Part shown: piece by piece, positions 1 through 8,892 of the stretch | How positions within the stretch are numbered: position 1 is the stretch's first letter | Layout: the number at the start of each line of letters is the position of its first letter | DNA from: Candidatus Rhodobacter oscarellae | GTDB lineage: Bacteria; Pseudomonadota; Alphaproteobacteria; Rhodobacterales; Rhodobacteraceae | Reading direction: 5' to 3' | Length of the DNA stretch: 64,000 nt | Assembly: GCF_001078595.1 (NCBI RefSeq) | Contig: NZ_LFTY01000002.1 | Span: forward strand, 668,124 to 732,123 | Notes under the pieces: model-generated | Told to the model about the DNA's origin: nothing | Databases searched by the model: none | Seen by the model: only the letters and a program-made list of their open reading frames with translations | Made by a program: the position numbers and the translations under genes

Positions 1-311
1 TCGGCCAGCAGACGGTGATCCTTGACCCCCAAGCCCTTGGATTCGAAGCCTGTTTCTTCGTCCTGGTGCGCACGTCCGAGCATGAGGCCGACTGGCAAGA
101 GCGGTTCCTACAGGCCCTGCGCGCGCGACCTGAGGTGATGGAGGCGCACCGGCTGGCGGGGGATATCGACTATATCCTGAAGGTCCGCGTCGCCAACGCG
201 CGCGCCTATGACGTGTTCTACCAGGCGCTGATCTCGGAGGTGAAGATCTACAACGTCACAGCACTGCTTTCGATGGAAGAGATCAAGTCGACCACAATGC
301 TGCCTTTGTGA
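1..311 (+). CDS. Lrp/AsnC-family transcriptional regulator, C-terminal part (truncated by window edge)
   Basis: The reading frame is open from the first bases, so the gene starts outside the window and only about 100 C-terminal residues are visible. They match the ligand-binding RAM domain of Lrp/AsnC regulators: a LDPxALGFEA strand, then HRLAGDIDYILKV and a final strand leading to STTMLPL. The helix-turn-helix half is missing, so target and effector amino acid cannot be judged. It ends just before a strong hairpin shared with the convergent P450 gene. Family assignment is firm; the specific role is unknown. Confidence 0.85.
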   Translation, partial: GQQTVILDPQALGFEACFFVLVRTSEHEADWQERFLQALRARPEVMEAHRLAGDIDYILKVRVANARAYDVFYQALISEVKIYNVTALLSMEEIKSTTMLPL

Positions 312-317
312 GGCGTT

Positions 318-372
318 GACCGCCTTTTGGCGAAAGGCCCACCCGCCCGCCCCCTTCCGCCAAAAGGCGGTC
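318..372. terminator. Bidirectional hairpin between convergent genes, with C-rich loop
   Basis: A perfect 15-bp inverted repeat (318-332 with 358-372) closes a loop whose complementary strand reads as four G-runs separated by single bases (338-354). It lies between the Lrp stop and the P450 stop codon and overlaps the latter. It probably ends transcription from both sides, though it lacks a long T-run. Confidence 0.6.
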
Positions 373-1549
373 AGGCGCGGACAATCAGCCGCTCGAGCCC
401 GTGGAAGTGGTAGAGATTGGCGTAGCTTGGGCGCGCCGCAAGGCGCAGCTTTGGGTGGCGCGCGAAGAGCGCCTGCAGGGCGATCTTGAGCTCTAGCCGC
501 GCCAGCGGGGCGCCGACGCAGAAATGCAGCCCGGCCCCGAAGGACAGGTGCTGCGGGCGGCGCGTGGGGTCGAACGCCTGTGCGTTTGGCGTGGCCGCTG
601 GGTCATGCGAGGCGGCGGCCAGGAGGCAGGCGACCTCGTCGCCGCGCCGGAACGCGTGCCCGAAAAGCTCTATATCCTCATAGGCATAGCGGGTGAACAT
701 ATGCAGCGGCGGATCGAAGCGCAGGATCTCCTCGACCGTCTGGTCGATGCCTGCGCCGGTCAGCCAGTCGAGGTCTGGGCCGTGCTCTAGCAGGGCCTTT
801 ACCCCATTGCCCAGCGTGTGCACCGTGGCCTCATGGCCGGCGTTCAAGAGCAGGATGCAGGTGGTGATCAGCTCGTCGGTCGAGAGCCTCTCGCCGTCCT
901 CCTCGGCGGCGATCAGATGGGTGATGAGGTCGTCGGCGGGGCGTGAGCGGCGCTCTTTGACATAGAGGCGCAGGAAGTCAGAGAACTCTAGCGCGGCGCG
1001 CGCCGCGTCCGCCTCGATCTCATGCGTGCGGCGGGCCTGATACATCGCGACCATCGCGTTGGACCAGGCCAGCAGATCCGGCGCCATGTCCTCGGGCACG
1101 CCCAAGAGCCGCGCGATGATGCGCACCGGGAGCGGCGTGCAATAGGCGGGCAGCAGATCGAAGTCGCCATGCGGGAAGGCGCCCATCAACTCTGCGCAGA
1201 GCGCCTCGATCTCCGGCGCCAGCGCGGCGATCCTCCGCGAGGTGAAGGCTCGCAGCACGAGGCCACGCAAGCGCGTGTGGCGCGGTGGCTCCAGCTCGAG
1301 CATGGAATGCGCCTCTACCGCGTAGAAGGCGGCGGTATGCGGCTCTGGTGTGGTGGGTTCAAGCGGCTCGCGCCCGAAGCGGCGGTCGCGCAGGATCGCG
1401 CTGGTGGCGGCGAGTGCGGTGGTGCAGGGCAGGGCGTAGTCGTCCCAATAGACCAGCGGGCCCAGGGCGCGCGCCCGGGCATAGAACGGGTAGGGGTCCT
1501 GCACAAAGGCGGGATCGGTGGGCGATTGAGAGATCGTCGGCAGCGTCAT
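371..1549 (-). CDS. Cytochrome P450
   Basis: A soluble bacterial P450 of about 392 residues, normal length for the class. Visible landmarks in order are the C-helix EPPRHTRLR (about residue 87), the I-helix oxygen-activation motif AGHEAT (about 238), the K-helix ExxR as EEILRF (about 272) and the heme-binding loop FGAGLHFCVG (about 340) with its cysteine thiolate ligand. It needs an external ferredoxin/reductase; none is adjacent. The ATG at 1549 is preferred over the GTG one codon upstream. It lies downstream of the valine cluster but is separated by 186 bp with an inverted repeat, so it is probably its own unit. The substrate cannot be inferred. Confidence 0.95.
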   Translation of the reverse strand: MTLPTISQSPTDPAFVQDPYPFYARARALGPLVYWDDYALPCTTALAATSAILRDRRFGREPLEPTTPEPHTAAFYAVEAHSMLELEPPRHTRLRGLVLRAFTSRRIAALAPEIEALCAELMGAFPHGDFDLLPAYCTPLPVRIIARLLGVPEDMAPDLLAWSNAMVAMYQARRTHEIEADAARAALEFSDFLRLYVKERRSRPADDLITHLIAAEEDGERLSTDELITTCILLLNAGHEATVHTLGNGVKALLEHGPDLDWLTGAGIDQTVEEILRFDPPLHMFTRYAYEDIELFGHAFRRGDEVACLLAAASHDPAATPNAQAFDPTRRPQHLSFGAGLHFCVGAPLARLELKIALQALFARHPKLRLAARPSYANLYHFHGLERLIVRA

Positions 1550-1573
1550 CACTTCTGCTATAGGGCGTGATCC

Positions 1574-1600
1574 AATTGTGCGCTACCGCGCGCTCTTTCG
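1574..1600 (+). repeat. Short palindromic repeat, copy in P450 upstream region
   Basis: The core TTGTGCGCTACCGCGCGCTC folds as GCGC-TACC-GCGC. Related cores (TGTGCCCTACCG plus a GGGC arm) occur at 18629 and, inside a gene, at 4415-4440. Confidence 0.45.
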
Positions 1601-1658
1601 AAGGCATGCCGCGAGGCGACGCGAAACGCTCGCGATGCGCCGGGCGCCCGGTCGGGAT

Positions 1659-1724
1659 TGCGTATTTGCGGACAAGGTGAAGGAAGGGCGCGCGGGTTCC
1701 CCTTCATCTTGTCAAAAATACGCA
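1659..1724. terminator. Long imperfect hairpin downstream of mmsB
   Basis: The two arms both read TGCGTATTT, a short variable stretch, then GACAAG[GA]TGAAGG. They face each other around a GC-rich loop. The hairpin begins 15 bp beyond the mmsB stop and could end the valine operon. Each arm resembles single motif copies found just before two start codons (3652-3677 minus, 18717-18740 plus), so it may be a repeat-derived element rather than a plain terminator. Confidence 0.5.
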
Positions 1725-1738
1725 TTCTAAACCCTGCG

Positions 1739-2614
1739 TCAGGCGCCGCGGCCGCGTTTTTCGAACCTGGGCAACATGGCGGAGAAGTCCTTGCCCGCGC
1801 CGTCCTCGGCCTCGACGAACCGCGCGTAGAGGTCGCGCGCGGCGGCGCCCATGGGCGTGTCGGCATCCGCGGCCTCGGCGGCCTGCTGCGACAGGCGCAA
1901 GTCCTTGAGCATCAGATCCGCGGCAAAGCCCGGCTGGTAGCCGTTGTCGGCGGGCGATTGCGGGCCCACGCCTGGGGCCGGGCAATAGGCGTTCATCGTC
2001 CAGCTATACCCGCTGGAGGTCGAGACCACGTCGAACATCGCCTGCCGGTCCAGCCCCAGCTTATCGGCCAGCGCGAAAGCCTCGCAGGTGCCGATCATGG
2101 TGATCCCGAGGATCATGTTATTGCAGATCTTCGCCGCCTGGCCATTGCCCGCGCCACCGCAATGCACCGCCTTCTGGCCCATGATCTCAAAGAGCGGCTG
2201 GGCCTTATTGAACGCCTGCTCAGAGCCGCCCGCCATGAAGGTCAGCGTGCCCGCCGCGGCCCCGCCAACGCCGCCAGAGACCGGCGCGTCCACCGGCAAG
2301 AGCCCCGCCTCCTCGGCCTGGGACGCCACCGCGCGGGCGCTTTCCACATCCACGGTGGAGCAGTCCACAAACCCCGCGCCCTCGGCCATGGCCGGGATGA
2401 TCTCCTGGGCCACCGCGCGCAGGATCGCGCCATTGGGCAACATGGTGATCACCACGTCGGCGCGCTCGGCGGCCTCGGCGGCGCTGCTGGCGGCGGTCAC
2501 GCCCTGGGGCATCGGTGCGGCCAGGTCAAAGCCCGTCACGTGGTGCCCCGCCTGCACCAGGTTCGCGGCCATCGGCCCGCCCATATTCCCGAGCCCAATG
2601 AATCCGATCTGCAT
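1739..2614 (-). CDS. mmsB: 3-hydroxyisobutyrate dehydrogenase
   Basis: Oxidises 3-hydroxyisobutyrate to methylmalonate semialdehyde with NAD+ in valine breakdown; cytosolic. The 291-residue length is standard. The N-terminus carries the Rossmann signature GFIGLGNMGGPMAANL, the substrate loop is DAPVSGGVGGAAAGTLTFM (about residue 117), and the catalytic lysine lies in GNGQAAKICNNM (about 170). The ATG has a strong GGAGGG ribosome site. It starts one base after the stop of the hydrolase gene, indicating translational coupling, and its product feeds MmsA encoded further upstream in the same cluster. Confidence 0.95.
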   Translation of the reverse strand: MQIGFIGLGNMGGPMAANLVQAGHHVTGFDLAAPMPQGVTAASSAAEAAERADVVITMLPNGAILRAVAQEIIPAMAEGAGFVDCSTVDVESARAVASQAEEAGLLPVDAPVSGGVGGAAAGTLTFMAGGSEQAFNKAQPLFEIMGQKAVHCGGAGNGQAAKICNNMILGITMIGTCEAFALADKLGLDRQAMFDVVSTSSGYSWTMNAYCPAPGVGPQSPADNGYQPGFAADLMLKDLRLSQQAAEAADADTPMGAAARDLYARFVEAEDGAGKDFSAMLPRFEKRGRGA

Positions 2615-2615
2615 G

Positions 2616-3638
2616 TTATCCCTCCAGTTTCAGCTCGTTCTCGCCCAGGGGCGCCAGCATGGCAAGCGCGTCCTCCTGGGTCACGCTCATGGGCCCGTGG
2701 CGCCATTTCGGCCGGCGGTCCTTGTCGATGATCGCGGCGCGGATGCCCTCGAGGAAGTCGCCCTGCTCGGAGGCGCGCCAGGTGAAGCGGTACTCCTCGC
2801 GCAGCGCGTCCCGGATCGTGCGCGCGGCGCGGACCCGGCGGATCACGTGCAGAGCCGCGGCCATCGAGAGCGGCGAGTTGCGCAACAGCGCCTTGCGGGC
2901 GGGGTCGGTGGCGGGGCTGTCGGTGCTGTCCAGCGCGGTGATGATATCGCCCAGGGTCTCGCGGGCGAAGAAGCCGTCCAATTCCGCCTGCGCCGCGGCT
3001 AGGGGCGCCGCGGGCGCGTCGGTCAGGTCGGGCAGGGCGCCGGTGGCGATCAAACTGGCCTTCAGCGCCTCCCAGTCCGTTTCCGGCGCGTAGTGATCCG
3101 CAAAGCCGCAATAGATCGCGTCGCCCGCGCCCATGCGCGCGCCGGTCAGGCCAAGGTATTCGCCAAGCCGCCCCGGCGCCTGCGCCAGCAGCAGGGAGCC
3201 GCCCACATCCGGGACCAGCCCGATGCCGCATTCCGGCATGGCGATCTGGCTTGTGTCGCCCACGATCCGGTGCCGCGCGTGGCAGCCCAGGCCCACGCCG
3301 CCGCCCATGGTAAAGCCCTGCAGGAAGGCATAAATCGGCTTGGGATACTCGGCGAGCTTTGCGTTCAGGCGGTACTCGTCGGCCCAGAACTGCCGCCCAA
3401 AGGCGAAGTCCCCGGCGCGCCCCGCCGCGTAAAGATCGGCGATGTCGCCGCCCGAGCAGAAGGCGCGTTCGCCCTCGGCGTCCAGGATCACCAGTTCCAT
3501 GCTGTCATCCTCGGCCCAGCCATCCACCGCGGCCTTAATGGCGCGCAGCATGTCATAGGTCGCCGCGTTCAGCGCCTCGGGCCGCTGCAGGGTGATGCGC
3601 CCGGCGCGGCCTTCCTGGCGGACCCAAATGTCGCTCAT
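2616..3638 (-). CDS. 3-hydroxyisobutyryl-CoA hydrolase (enoyl-CoA hydratase/isomerase family)
   Basis: Releases free 3-hydroxyisobutyrate from its CoA ester in valine catabolism. At 340 residues it is longer than a hydratase (about 260) and matches the HIBCH subgroup. Motifs: GERAFCSGGDIADLY (oxyanion-hole strand, about residue 60), FTMGGGVGLGCHARHRIV, then MPECGIGLVPDVGGS with the acidic residues used for hydrolysis. The MSDIW start at 3638 is preferred over an upstream in-frame codon at 3671. A GCGTATTTG..ACAAGATGAAG motif lies immediately upstream. Context between the dehydrogenase gene and mmsB supports hydrolase rather than hydratase activity. Confidence 0.9.
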   Translation of the reverse strand: MSDIWVRQEGRAGRITLQRPEALNAATYDMLRAIKAAVDGWAEDDSMELVILDAEGERAFCSGGDIADLYAAGRAGDFAFGRQFWADEYRLNAKLAEYPKPIYAFLQGFTMGGGVGLGCHARHRIVGDTSQIAMPECGIGLVPDVGGSLLLAQAPGRLGEYLGLTGARMGAGDAIYCGFADHYAPETDWEALKASLIATGALPDLTDAPAAPLAAAQAELDGFFARETLGDIITALDSTDSPATDPARKALLRNSPLSMAAALHVIRRVRAARTIRDALREEYRFTWRASEQGDFLEGIRAAIIDKDRRPKWRHGPMSVTQEDALAMLAPLGENELKLEG

Positions 3639-3651
3639 GAGGCGCGGGCCC

Positions 3652-3677
3652 CCTGCTTCATCTTGTTCCAAATACGC
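3652..3677 (-). promoter_or_regulatory. Conserved leader motif upstream of the hydrolase gene
   Basis: Reads GCGTATTTGGAACAAGATGA then AGCAGG on the minus strand, ending about 14 bases before the ATG and including a ribosome-site-like purine run. It is shared with 18717-18740 and with both arms of the hairpin at 1659-1724. Function is unproven. Confidence 0.4.
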
Positions 3678-3695
3678 AAACGCAACACCCGCAAC

Positions 3696-4874
3696 CTAGC
3701 GCTCCGCCAGCAATTGCCGCGACACGATTAGGCGCATGACCTCGGAGGTGCCTTCTAGGATCGTGTGCACGCGCAGGTCGCGCACGGTCTTCTCGATGCC
3801 GTAATCGCCCAGATAGCCGTAGCCGCCATGCATTTGCAGGCAGCGGTCGGCGACCTTGGAGCAGGTCTCGGTCACGAACGCCTTCGCCATTGCGCAGAAC
3901 TTGGAGGCATCCGGCGCGCCCTGGTCAAGCTTCCACGCGGCCTGGCGCAGGAAGGTGCGCGCGGCCTGCATCTCTATCTCCATCTCGGCGAGGCGGAACT
4001 GCAGCGCCTGGTAGCTGTCGATGCTGCGCCCGAAGGTCTTGCGCTCGCCCATATAGGTCAGCGTCTGCTCCAGCGCGGCCTGGGCGGCGCCCAGCGAGCA
4101 GGACGAGATGTTCAGCCGCCCGCCGTCCAGCCCGGCCATGGCGTAGGCAAAGCCCTTGCCTTCCTCGCCCACCAGCTGCTCGGCGCCGACATGGCAGTCG
4201 TCGAATTGCACCTGCGCGGTGGGCTGGGCGCGCCAGCCCATCTTGTCCTCGGGCGCGCCGTAGCTCATGCCGTCCGTGCCGTGCTCGATGATGATCGCGC
4301 TGATCCCCTTGGGGCCGTCCTCGCCGGTGCGGGTCATGGTCAGGAAGGCGTCGGAATAGCCGCCGCCGGAGATGAAGGCCTTGGTGCCGTTTAGCTTGTA
4401 ACCCCAGCTATTGTGCCCTACCGCTTCGCTACTTGAGGGCGTTGGCGTACGCTCGGCGCGGGTCTTCAAAGCGGCGGCGTCGCTGCCAGAGCCCGGCTCG
4501 GTCAGGCAGTAGCTAAAGAACATCTCGGCCGTGACCATCTTGGGCAGGTACCGCGCCTTCAACTCGTCAGAGCCGAACTTGTCGATCATGCCGGCGCACA
4601 TGTTGTGGATGGTCATAAACGCGGCGGTGGCCGCACAGGAGCGGCTCAGCCCCTCGAATACCAGCGTGGCGTCCAGGCGTGACAGCCCCGAGCCGCCGTT
4701 CTCTTCGGAGACATAGATTCCCGCCAGGCCAAGCTCGGCCATCTTGCGCCAGAGCTCCTTGGGGATGGTGCCCTCGGCCTCCCATTGGCGGGCGTGGGGC
4801 GCGATATGCCCCTCGCCAAAGCCGCGGGCCATATCGAAGATGGCCTGTTGTTCCTCGGACAGGGCAAAGTCCAT
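3696..4874 (-). CDS. Acyl-CoA dehydrogenase, probably isobutyryl-CoA dehydrogenase
   Basis: FAD enzyme that introduces the 2,3 double bond in isobutyryl-CoA, passing electrons to ETF. It has the full family architecture: N-terminal helical domain, FAD/substrate motif YCLTEPGSGSDAAALKTRA (about residues 122-140), beta domain KLNGTKAFISGGG, and C-terminal MHGGYGYLGDYGIEK followed by HTILEGTSEVMRLI, whose glutamate fits the catalytic base position. About 12 extra residues (PTPSSSEAVGHNS, about 142-155) interrupt the usual turn before YKLNG; their DNA is an imperfect palindrome related to intergenic repeats elsewhere in the window. A GGGAGG ribosome site supports the ATG. Substrate assignment rests on the mms context. 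Confidence 0.9.
   Translation of the reverse strand: MDFALSEEQQAIFDMARGFGEGHIAPHARQWEAEGTIPKELWRKMAELGLAGIYVSEENGGSGLSRLDATLVFEGLSRSCAATAAFMTIHNMCAGMIDKFGSDELKARYLPKMVTAEMFFSYCLTEPGSGSDAAALKTRAERTPTPSSSEAVGHNSWGYKLNGTKAFISGGGYSDAFLTMTRTGEDGPKGISAIIIEHGTDGMSYGAPEDKMGWRAQPTAQVQFDDCHVGAEQLVGEEGKGFAYAMAGLDGGRLNISSCSLGAAQAALEQTLTYMGERKTFGRSIDSYQALQFRLAEMEIEMQAARTFLRQAAWKLDQGAPDASKFCAMAKAFVTETCSKVADRCLQMHGGYGYLGDYGIEKTVRDLRVHTILEGTSEVMRLIVSRQLLAER
4415..4440. repeat. Palindromic element inserted in frame in the acyl-CoA dehydrogenase gene
   Basis: Starts GCCCTACCGCTTCGCTACTT and closes with GAGGGC: outer arms GCCCT/AGGGC and an inner GCTTCGC. The flank ATTGTGCCCTACCG matches the intergenic repeat cores at 1576 and 18629. 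It encodes the extra residues of the dehydrogenase. Confidence 0.5.
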
Positions 4875-4946
4875 GTCTGCTGCCTCCCTACGCGCGACTG
4901 GAATTGAACAGATGTTTAATTAACCCCGCGCGGCGGGGCAAGCCCG

Positions 4947-5276
4947 CTATTGCGCGGTGATCACCGCCTGCATCCTGCGGTGGATGTTGCAGAAGTAGTC
5001 AAAGCTGCCCGCGGCGGTGATCGTGACCTCCGCGCTGTCGCCCCTGCCCAGGCGGCCGGTGTCGAAGGCGCCATTGTTGGCGGTGGCGGTATGCGGTGCG
5101 CTGTCCTGGTTGGTGAAGACGACCGTGTCGCCCACGGCGACCTCCAGGCTGGCGGGGCTAAACGCAAAGCCCTGGATCGACACCTCATGGGTGGCGGCAA
5201 GCGCCGTTTGGGCGGCGAAGACCATCGGGGCCAGGGCGAGGGCTGCGATTGCGGAGCGGCGTGAAATTCTCGGCAT
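4947..5276 (-). CDS. Exported cupredoxin (plastocyanin/pseudoazurin-like)
   Basis: Small type 1 blue-copper electron carrier. The start at 5276 (MPRISRR) gives 109 residues with an AAAGGA ribosome site nine bases upstream; other in-frame starts lie at 5285 and 5321. The N-terminus SRRSAIAALALAP followed by AQTALA looks like a twin-arginine signal peptide, placing the protein in the periplasm. The fold reads VSIQGFAFSPASLEVAVGDTV, then copper ligands His in SAPHTATA, Cys in FDYFCNIH, the following His and Met in HRRMQ. It sits between mmsA and the dehydrogenase gene on the same strand, an unexpected place for an electron carrier; the redox partner is unknown. Confidence 0.88.
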   Translation of the reverse strand: MPRISRRSAIAALALAPMVFAAQTALAATHEVSIQGFAFSPASLEVAVGDTVVFTNQDSAPHTATANNGAFDTGRLGRGDSAEVTITAAGSFDYFCNIHRRMQAVITAQ

Positions 5277-5430
5277 GCGTGGCATTCCTTTCAATATGGA
5301 TCCGTCAAAACATGCCACCACGGTGGGCGAACACTCGGCGCTCTGTCAATGCCCATACGAGCGCGCGCGCCGGACAGACCTGCCCGGCGCGCGCCAAAAC
5401 CTTGCCGATCCGCCGCAGATGCGGCGGGGA

Positions 5431-6930
<1,500 letters not shown>

Positions 6931-7036
6931 GGGATCTCCTCCAGGGAATTTGGCGGGCACAATAGGCTTGCATCCTTGCAGGGGGAAGGGGCAGTTTGGC
7001 AAAAGCGTTTTGCGAAATTGCGTGTACGAGGGCGAA

Positions 7037-7933
7037 ATGGACTGGGATGACCTGCGCGTATTCCTGGCCGTGGCACGGGGCGAGAGCCTCTCTGCCGCGG
7101 GCCGGGTGCTGAAACGCGACCCCGCGACGGTGGGCCGCCGCGTGGCGCGGCTGGAGGACGCCCTGGGCGCGGCCCTGTTCGCGAAATCGCCGCAGGGCTA
7201 TGGCCTCACCGAGGCCGGCGCCCGCCTGCTGGCCCATGCCGAGCGCGCCGAGCAGGCCCTGGCCGAGGGCGCGCATGAGATCGCGGGGCAGGGCGAGCGC
7301 CTGGCCGGGCAGGTCCGCATCGGCGCCACCGACGGCTGCGCGAGCTTCATCCTGCCGCAGGTCTGCGCCGCGATCGCCGGCGAGCATCCCGAGCTCGAGC
7401 TGCAGATCGTCGCCCTGCCGCGGGTGATCAACCTGTCCAAACGCGAGGCGGATATGGCGATCACCGTCTCGCCGCCGCCCACGGGCCGGGTCACCACGCA
7501 GAAGATCACCGACTACCACCTGCATCTGGCCGCCAGTGAGGGATACCTTAAGGGCGCGCCGCCGCTGACGCGGCGCGATGACCTCAAGGCGCATCGCATG
7601 GTGGGCTATATCCAGGACATGATCTTTTACCCCGAGCTGGACTTCCTGCCCGATCTCGGAGAGCCGACGCTGGGCCTGGCGTCCAACCTGGTCTCGGTCC
7701 AGCTGGGCATGGTGCGCAATGGCGGCGGGATCGGGGTCACGCATGACTTCATCCTGCCCTTCGCGCCGGAGCTGCGCCGGGTCTTGGTCGAGCAGGTCTC
7801 GCTGCGCCGTGGCTTTTACCTGATCCGGCACCAGGATGACGCGCGCGCCGAGCGTTTGTCTCGCGTGGCCCGGCTATTGGTGCAGGGCGTGCGGGCCGAG
7901 GTCGCGCGGCTGGAGGGGCTGGTTTCTGGGTGA
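7037..7933 (+). CDS. LysR-family transcriptional regulator
   Basis: 298 residues. The N-terminal winged helix begins MDWDDLRVFLAVARGESLSA and continues with the recognition helix AGRVLKRDPATVGRRVARLE; the rest is a periplasmic-binding-protein-like effector domain. The ATG at 7037 is chosen because the LysR fold begins there; the open frame continues far upstream antisense to mmsA. Divergent placement from mmsA makes control of the valine cluster likely, with the shared 106-bp region as operator. The effector is not evident. Confidence 0.9.
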   Translation: MDWDDLRVFLAVARGESLSAAGRVLKRDPATVGRRVARLEDALGAALFAKSPQGYGLTEAGARLLAHAERAEQALAEGAHEIAGQGERLAGQVRIGATDGCASFILPQVCAAIAGEHPELELQIVALPRVINLSKREADMAITVSPPPTGRVTTQKITDYHLHLAASEGYLKGAPPLTRRDDLKAHRMVGYIQDMIFYPELDFLPDLGEPTLGLASNLVSVQLGMVRNGGGIGVTHDFILPFAPELRRVLVEQVSLRRGFYLIRHQDDARAERLSRVARLLVQGVRAEVARLEGLVSG

Positions 7934-7956
7934 AGGGGGCGTTGAGTGTCCTGCGC

Positions 7957-8190
7957 TCCGCCTTGAACCAAGTGCAACCCGGGCAGCGGCCGACCTGGAG
8001 GTCGCTTGCGCAGCGGCTCTGTCTTGCGAGCGATCTTTGAAAGCGCCAGCGTTCCATTGGGTTGCGCGGTTGCAAAAGCGGCCTCCTGGGGGAGGTCGGC
8101 CGCTGCCCGAGGCAAGCTCGGGCGGTTGCGCTGTTTGGGTCCTGGTTCGTCTGGTGTCGGCAAGCGTCGCTGAGGCGGTGCGCTTGATGC
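7957..8190 (+). repeat. Intergenic repeat with inverted ends, copy 1
   Basis: Fills most of the 310-bp gap between the LysR gene and eda. A GGGCAGCGGCCGACCT arm (about 7981) faces AGGTCGGCCGCTGCCC (about 8096) across roughly 100 bp, followed by a GCCCGAG/CTCGGGC hairpin. A colinear copy in the opposite orientation lies at 28183-28416, aligned without gaps for about 70 codons' length. No conserved start codon is present, so I treat it as non-coding. Confidence 0.75.
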
Positions 8191-8243
8191 CCAACGCCCG
8201 CCCACGGCCAACCCAGGCAGACGCCAATTGGCTCCTCGAAGCC

Positions 8244-8882
8244 CTAAAGCCCCGCCGCGTCCCGCGCCAATGCTTCGATCCCGGCCCAGTCACCGGCGGC
8301 GACCATGTCCTTTGGCGCCACCCATGAGCCCCCCACGCAGGCCACATTGGCCAGCTTCAGGTAGTCGGCTGCGTTGCCGGGGCTGACGCCGCCTGTGGGG
8401 CAGAAGGTCATCTGTGGCAGCGGCGCTCCAAGGCCTTTCAGCGCGGCGGCCCCGCCAGAGCTTCCAGCGGGGAAGAACTTGCCGGTCTGATACCCGCGCT
8501 CCAAGAGCGCCATGACCTCGCTGGCGGTGACGGCCCCGGCCAGGAGCGGCAGGTCCGCCGCGGCGCAGGCCTCCAGCAGGGCGGGCGTGGCCCCGGGGGA
8601 GACGGCGAAAGTGGCGCCGGCCGCTTTGGCGGCGGCGACATCCGCGGCAGACAGCACGGTGCCCGCGCCGACGATGCCGCCAGGCACCTCGGCCATGGCG
8701 CGGATCGCGTCCAGGGCGGCGGGCGTGCGCAGGGTGACCTCCAGCACGGGCAGGCCGCCCGCGACCAGGGCCTTCGCCAGGGGCGAGGCGGTCGCGGCGT
8801 CCTCGACCACAAGCACCGGGATCACCGGGGCCTTGCGCATGATCTCTAGGGTGCGGGCGTTGTTCTCTTCAGGCGTCATCAT
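8244..8882 (-). CDS. eda: 2-dehydro-3-deoxy-phosphogluconate (KDPG) aldolase
   Basis: Cleaves KDPG to pyruvate and glyceraldehyde-3-phosphate, the last Entner-Doudoroff step. 212 residues, standard. Motifs: [10 protein letters not shown], the catalytic glutamate in [13 protein letters not shown] (about residue 48), GAGTVLS, FAVSPG, and the Schiff-base lysine in [13 protein letters not shown] (about 134), ending with [15 protein letters not shown]. It starts 10 bp after the edd stop, so the two are one transcript. Two adjacent ATGs (8882, 8879) are possible starts. Confidence 0.96.
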   Translation of the reverse strand: MMTPEENNARTLEIMRKAPVIPVLVVEDAATASPLAKALVAGGLPVLEVTLRTPAALDAIRAMAEVPGGIVGAGTVLSAADVAAAKAAGATFAVSPGATPALLEACAAADLPLLAGAVTASEVMALLERGYQTGKFFPAGSSGGAAALKGLGAPLPQMTFCPTGGVSPGNAADYLKLANVACVGGSWVAPKDMVAAGDWAGIEALARDAAGL

Positions 8883-8892
8883 GGCAGTCGTC

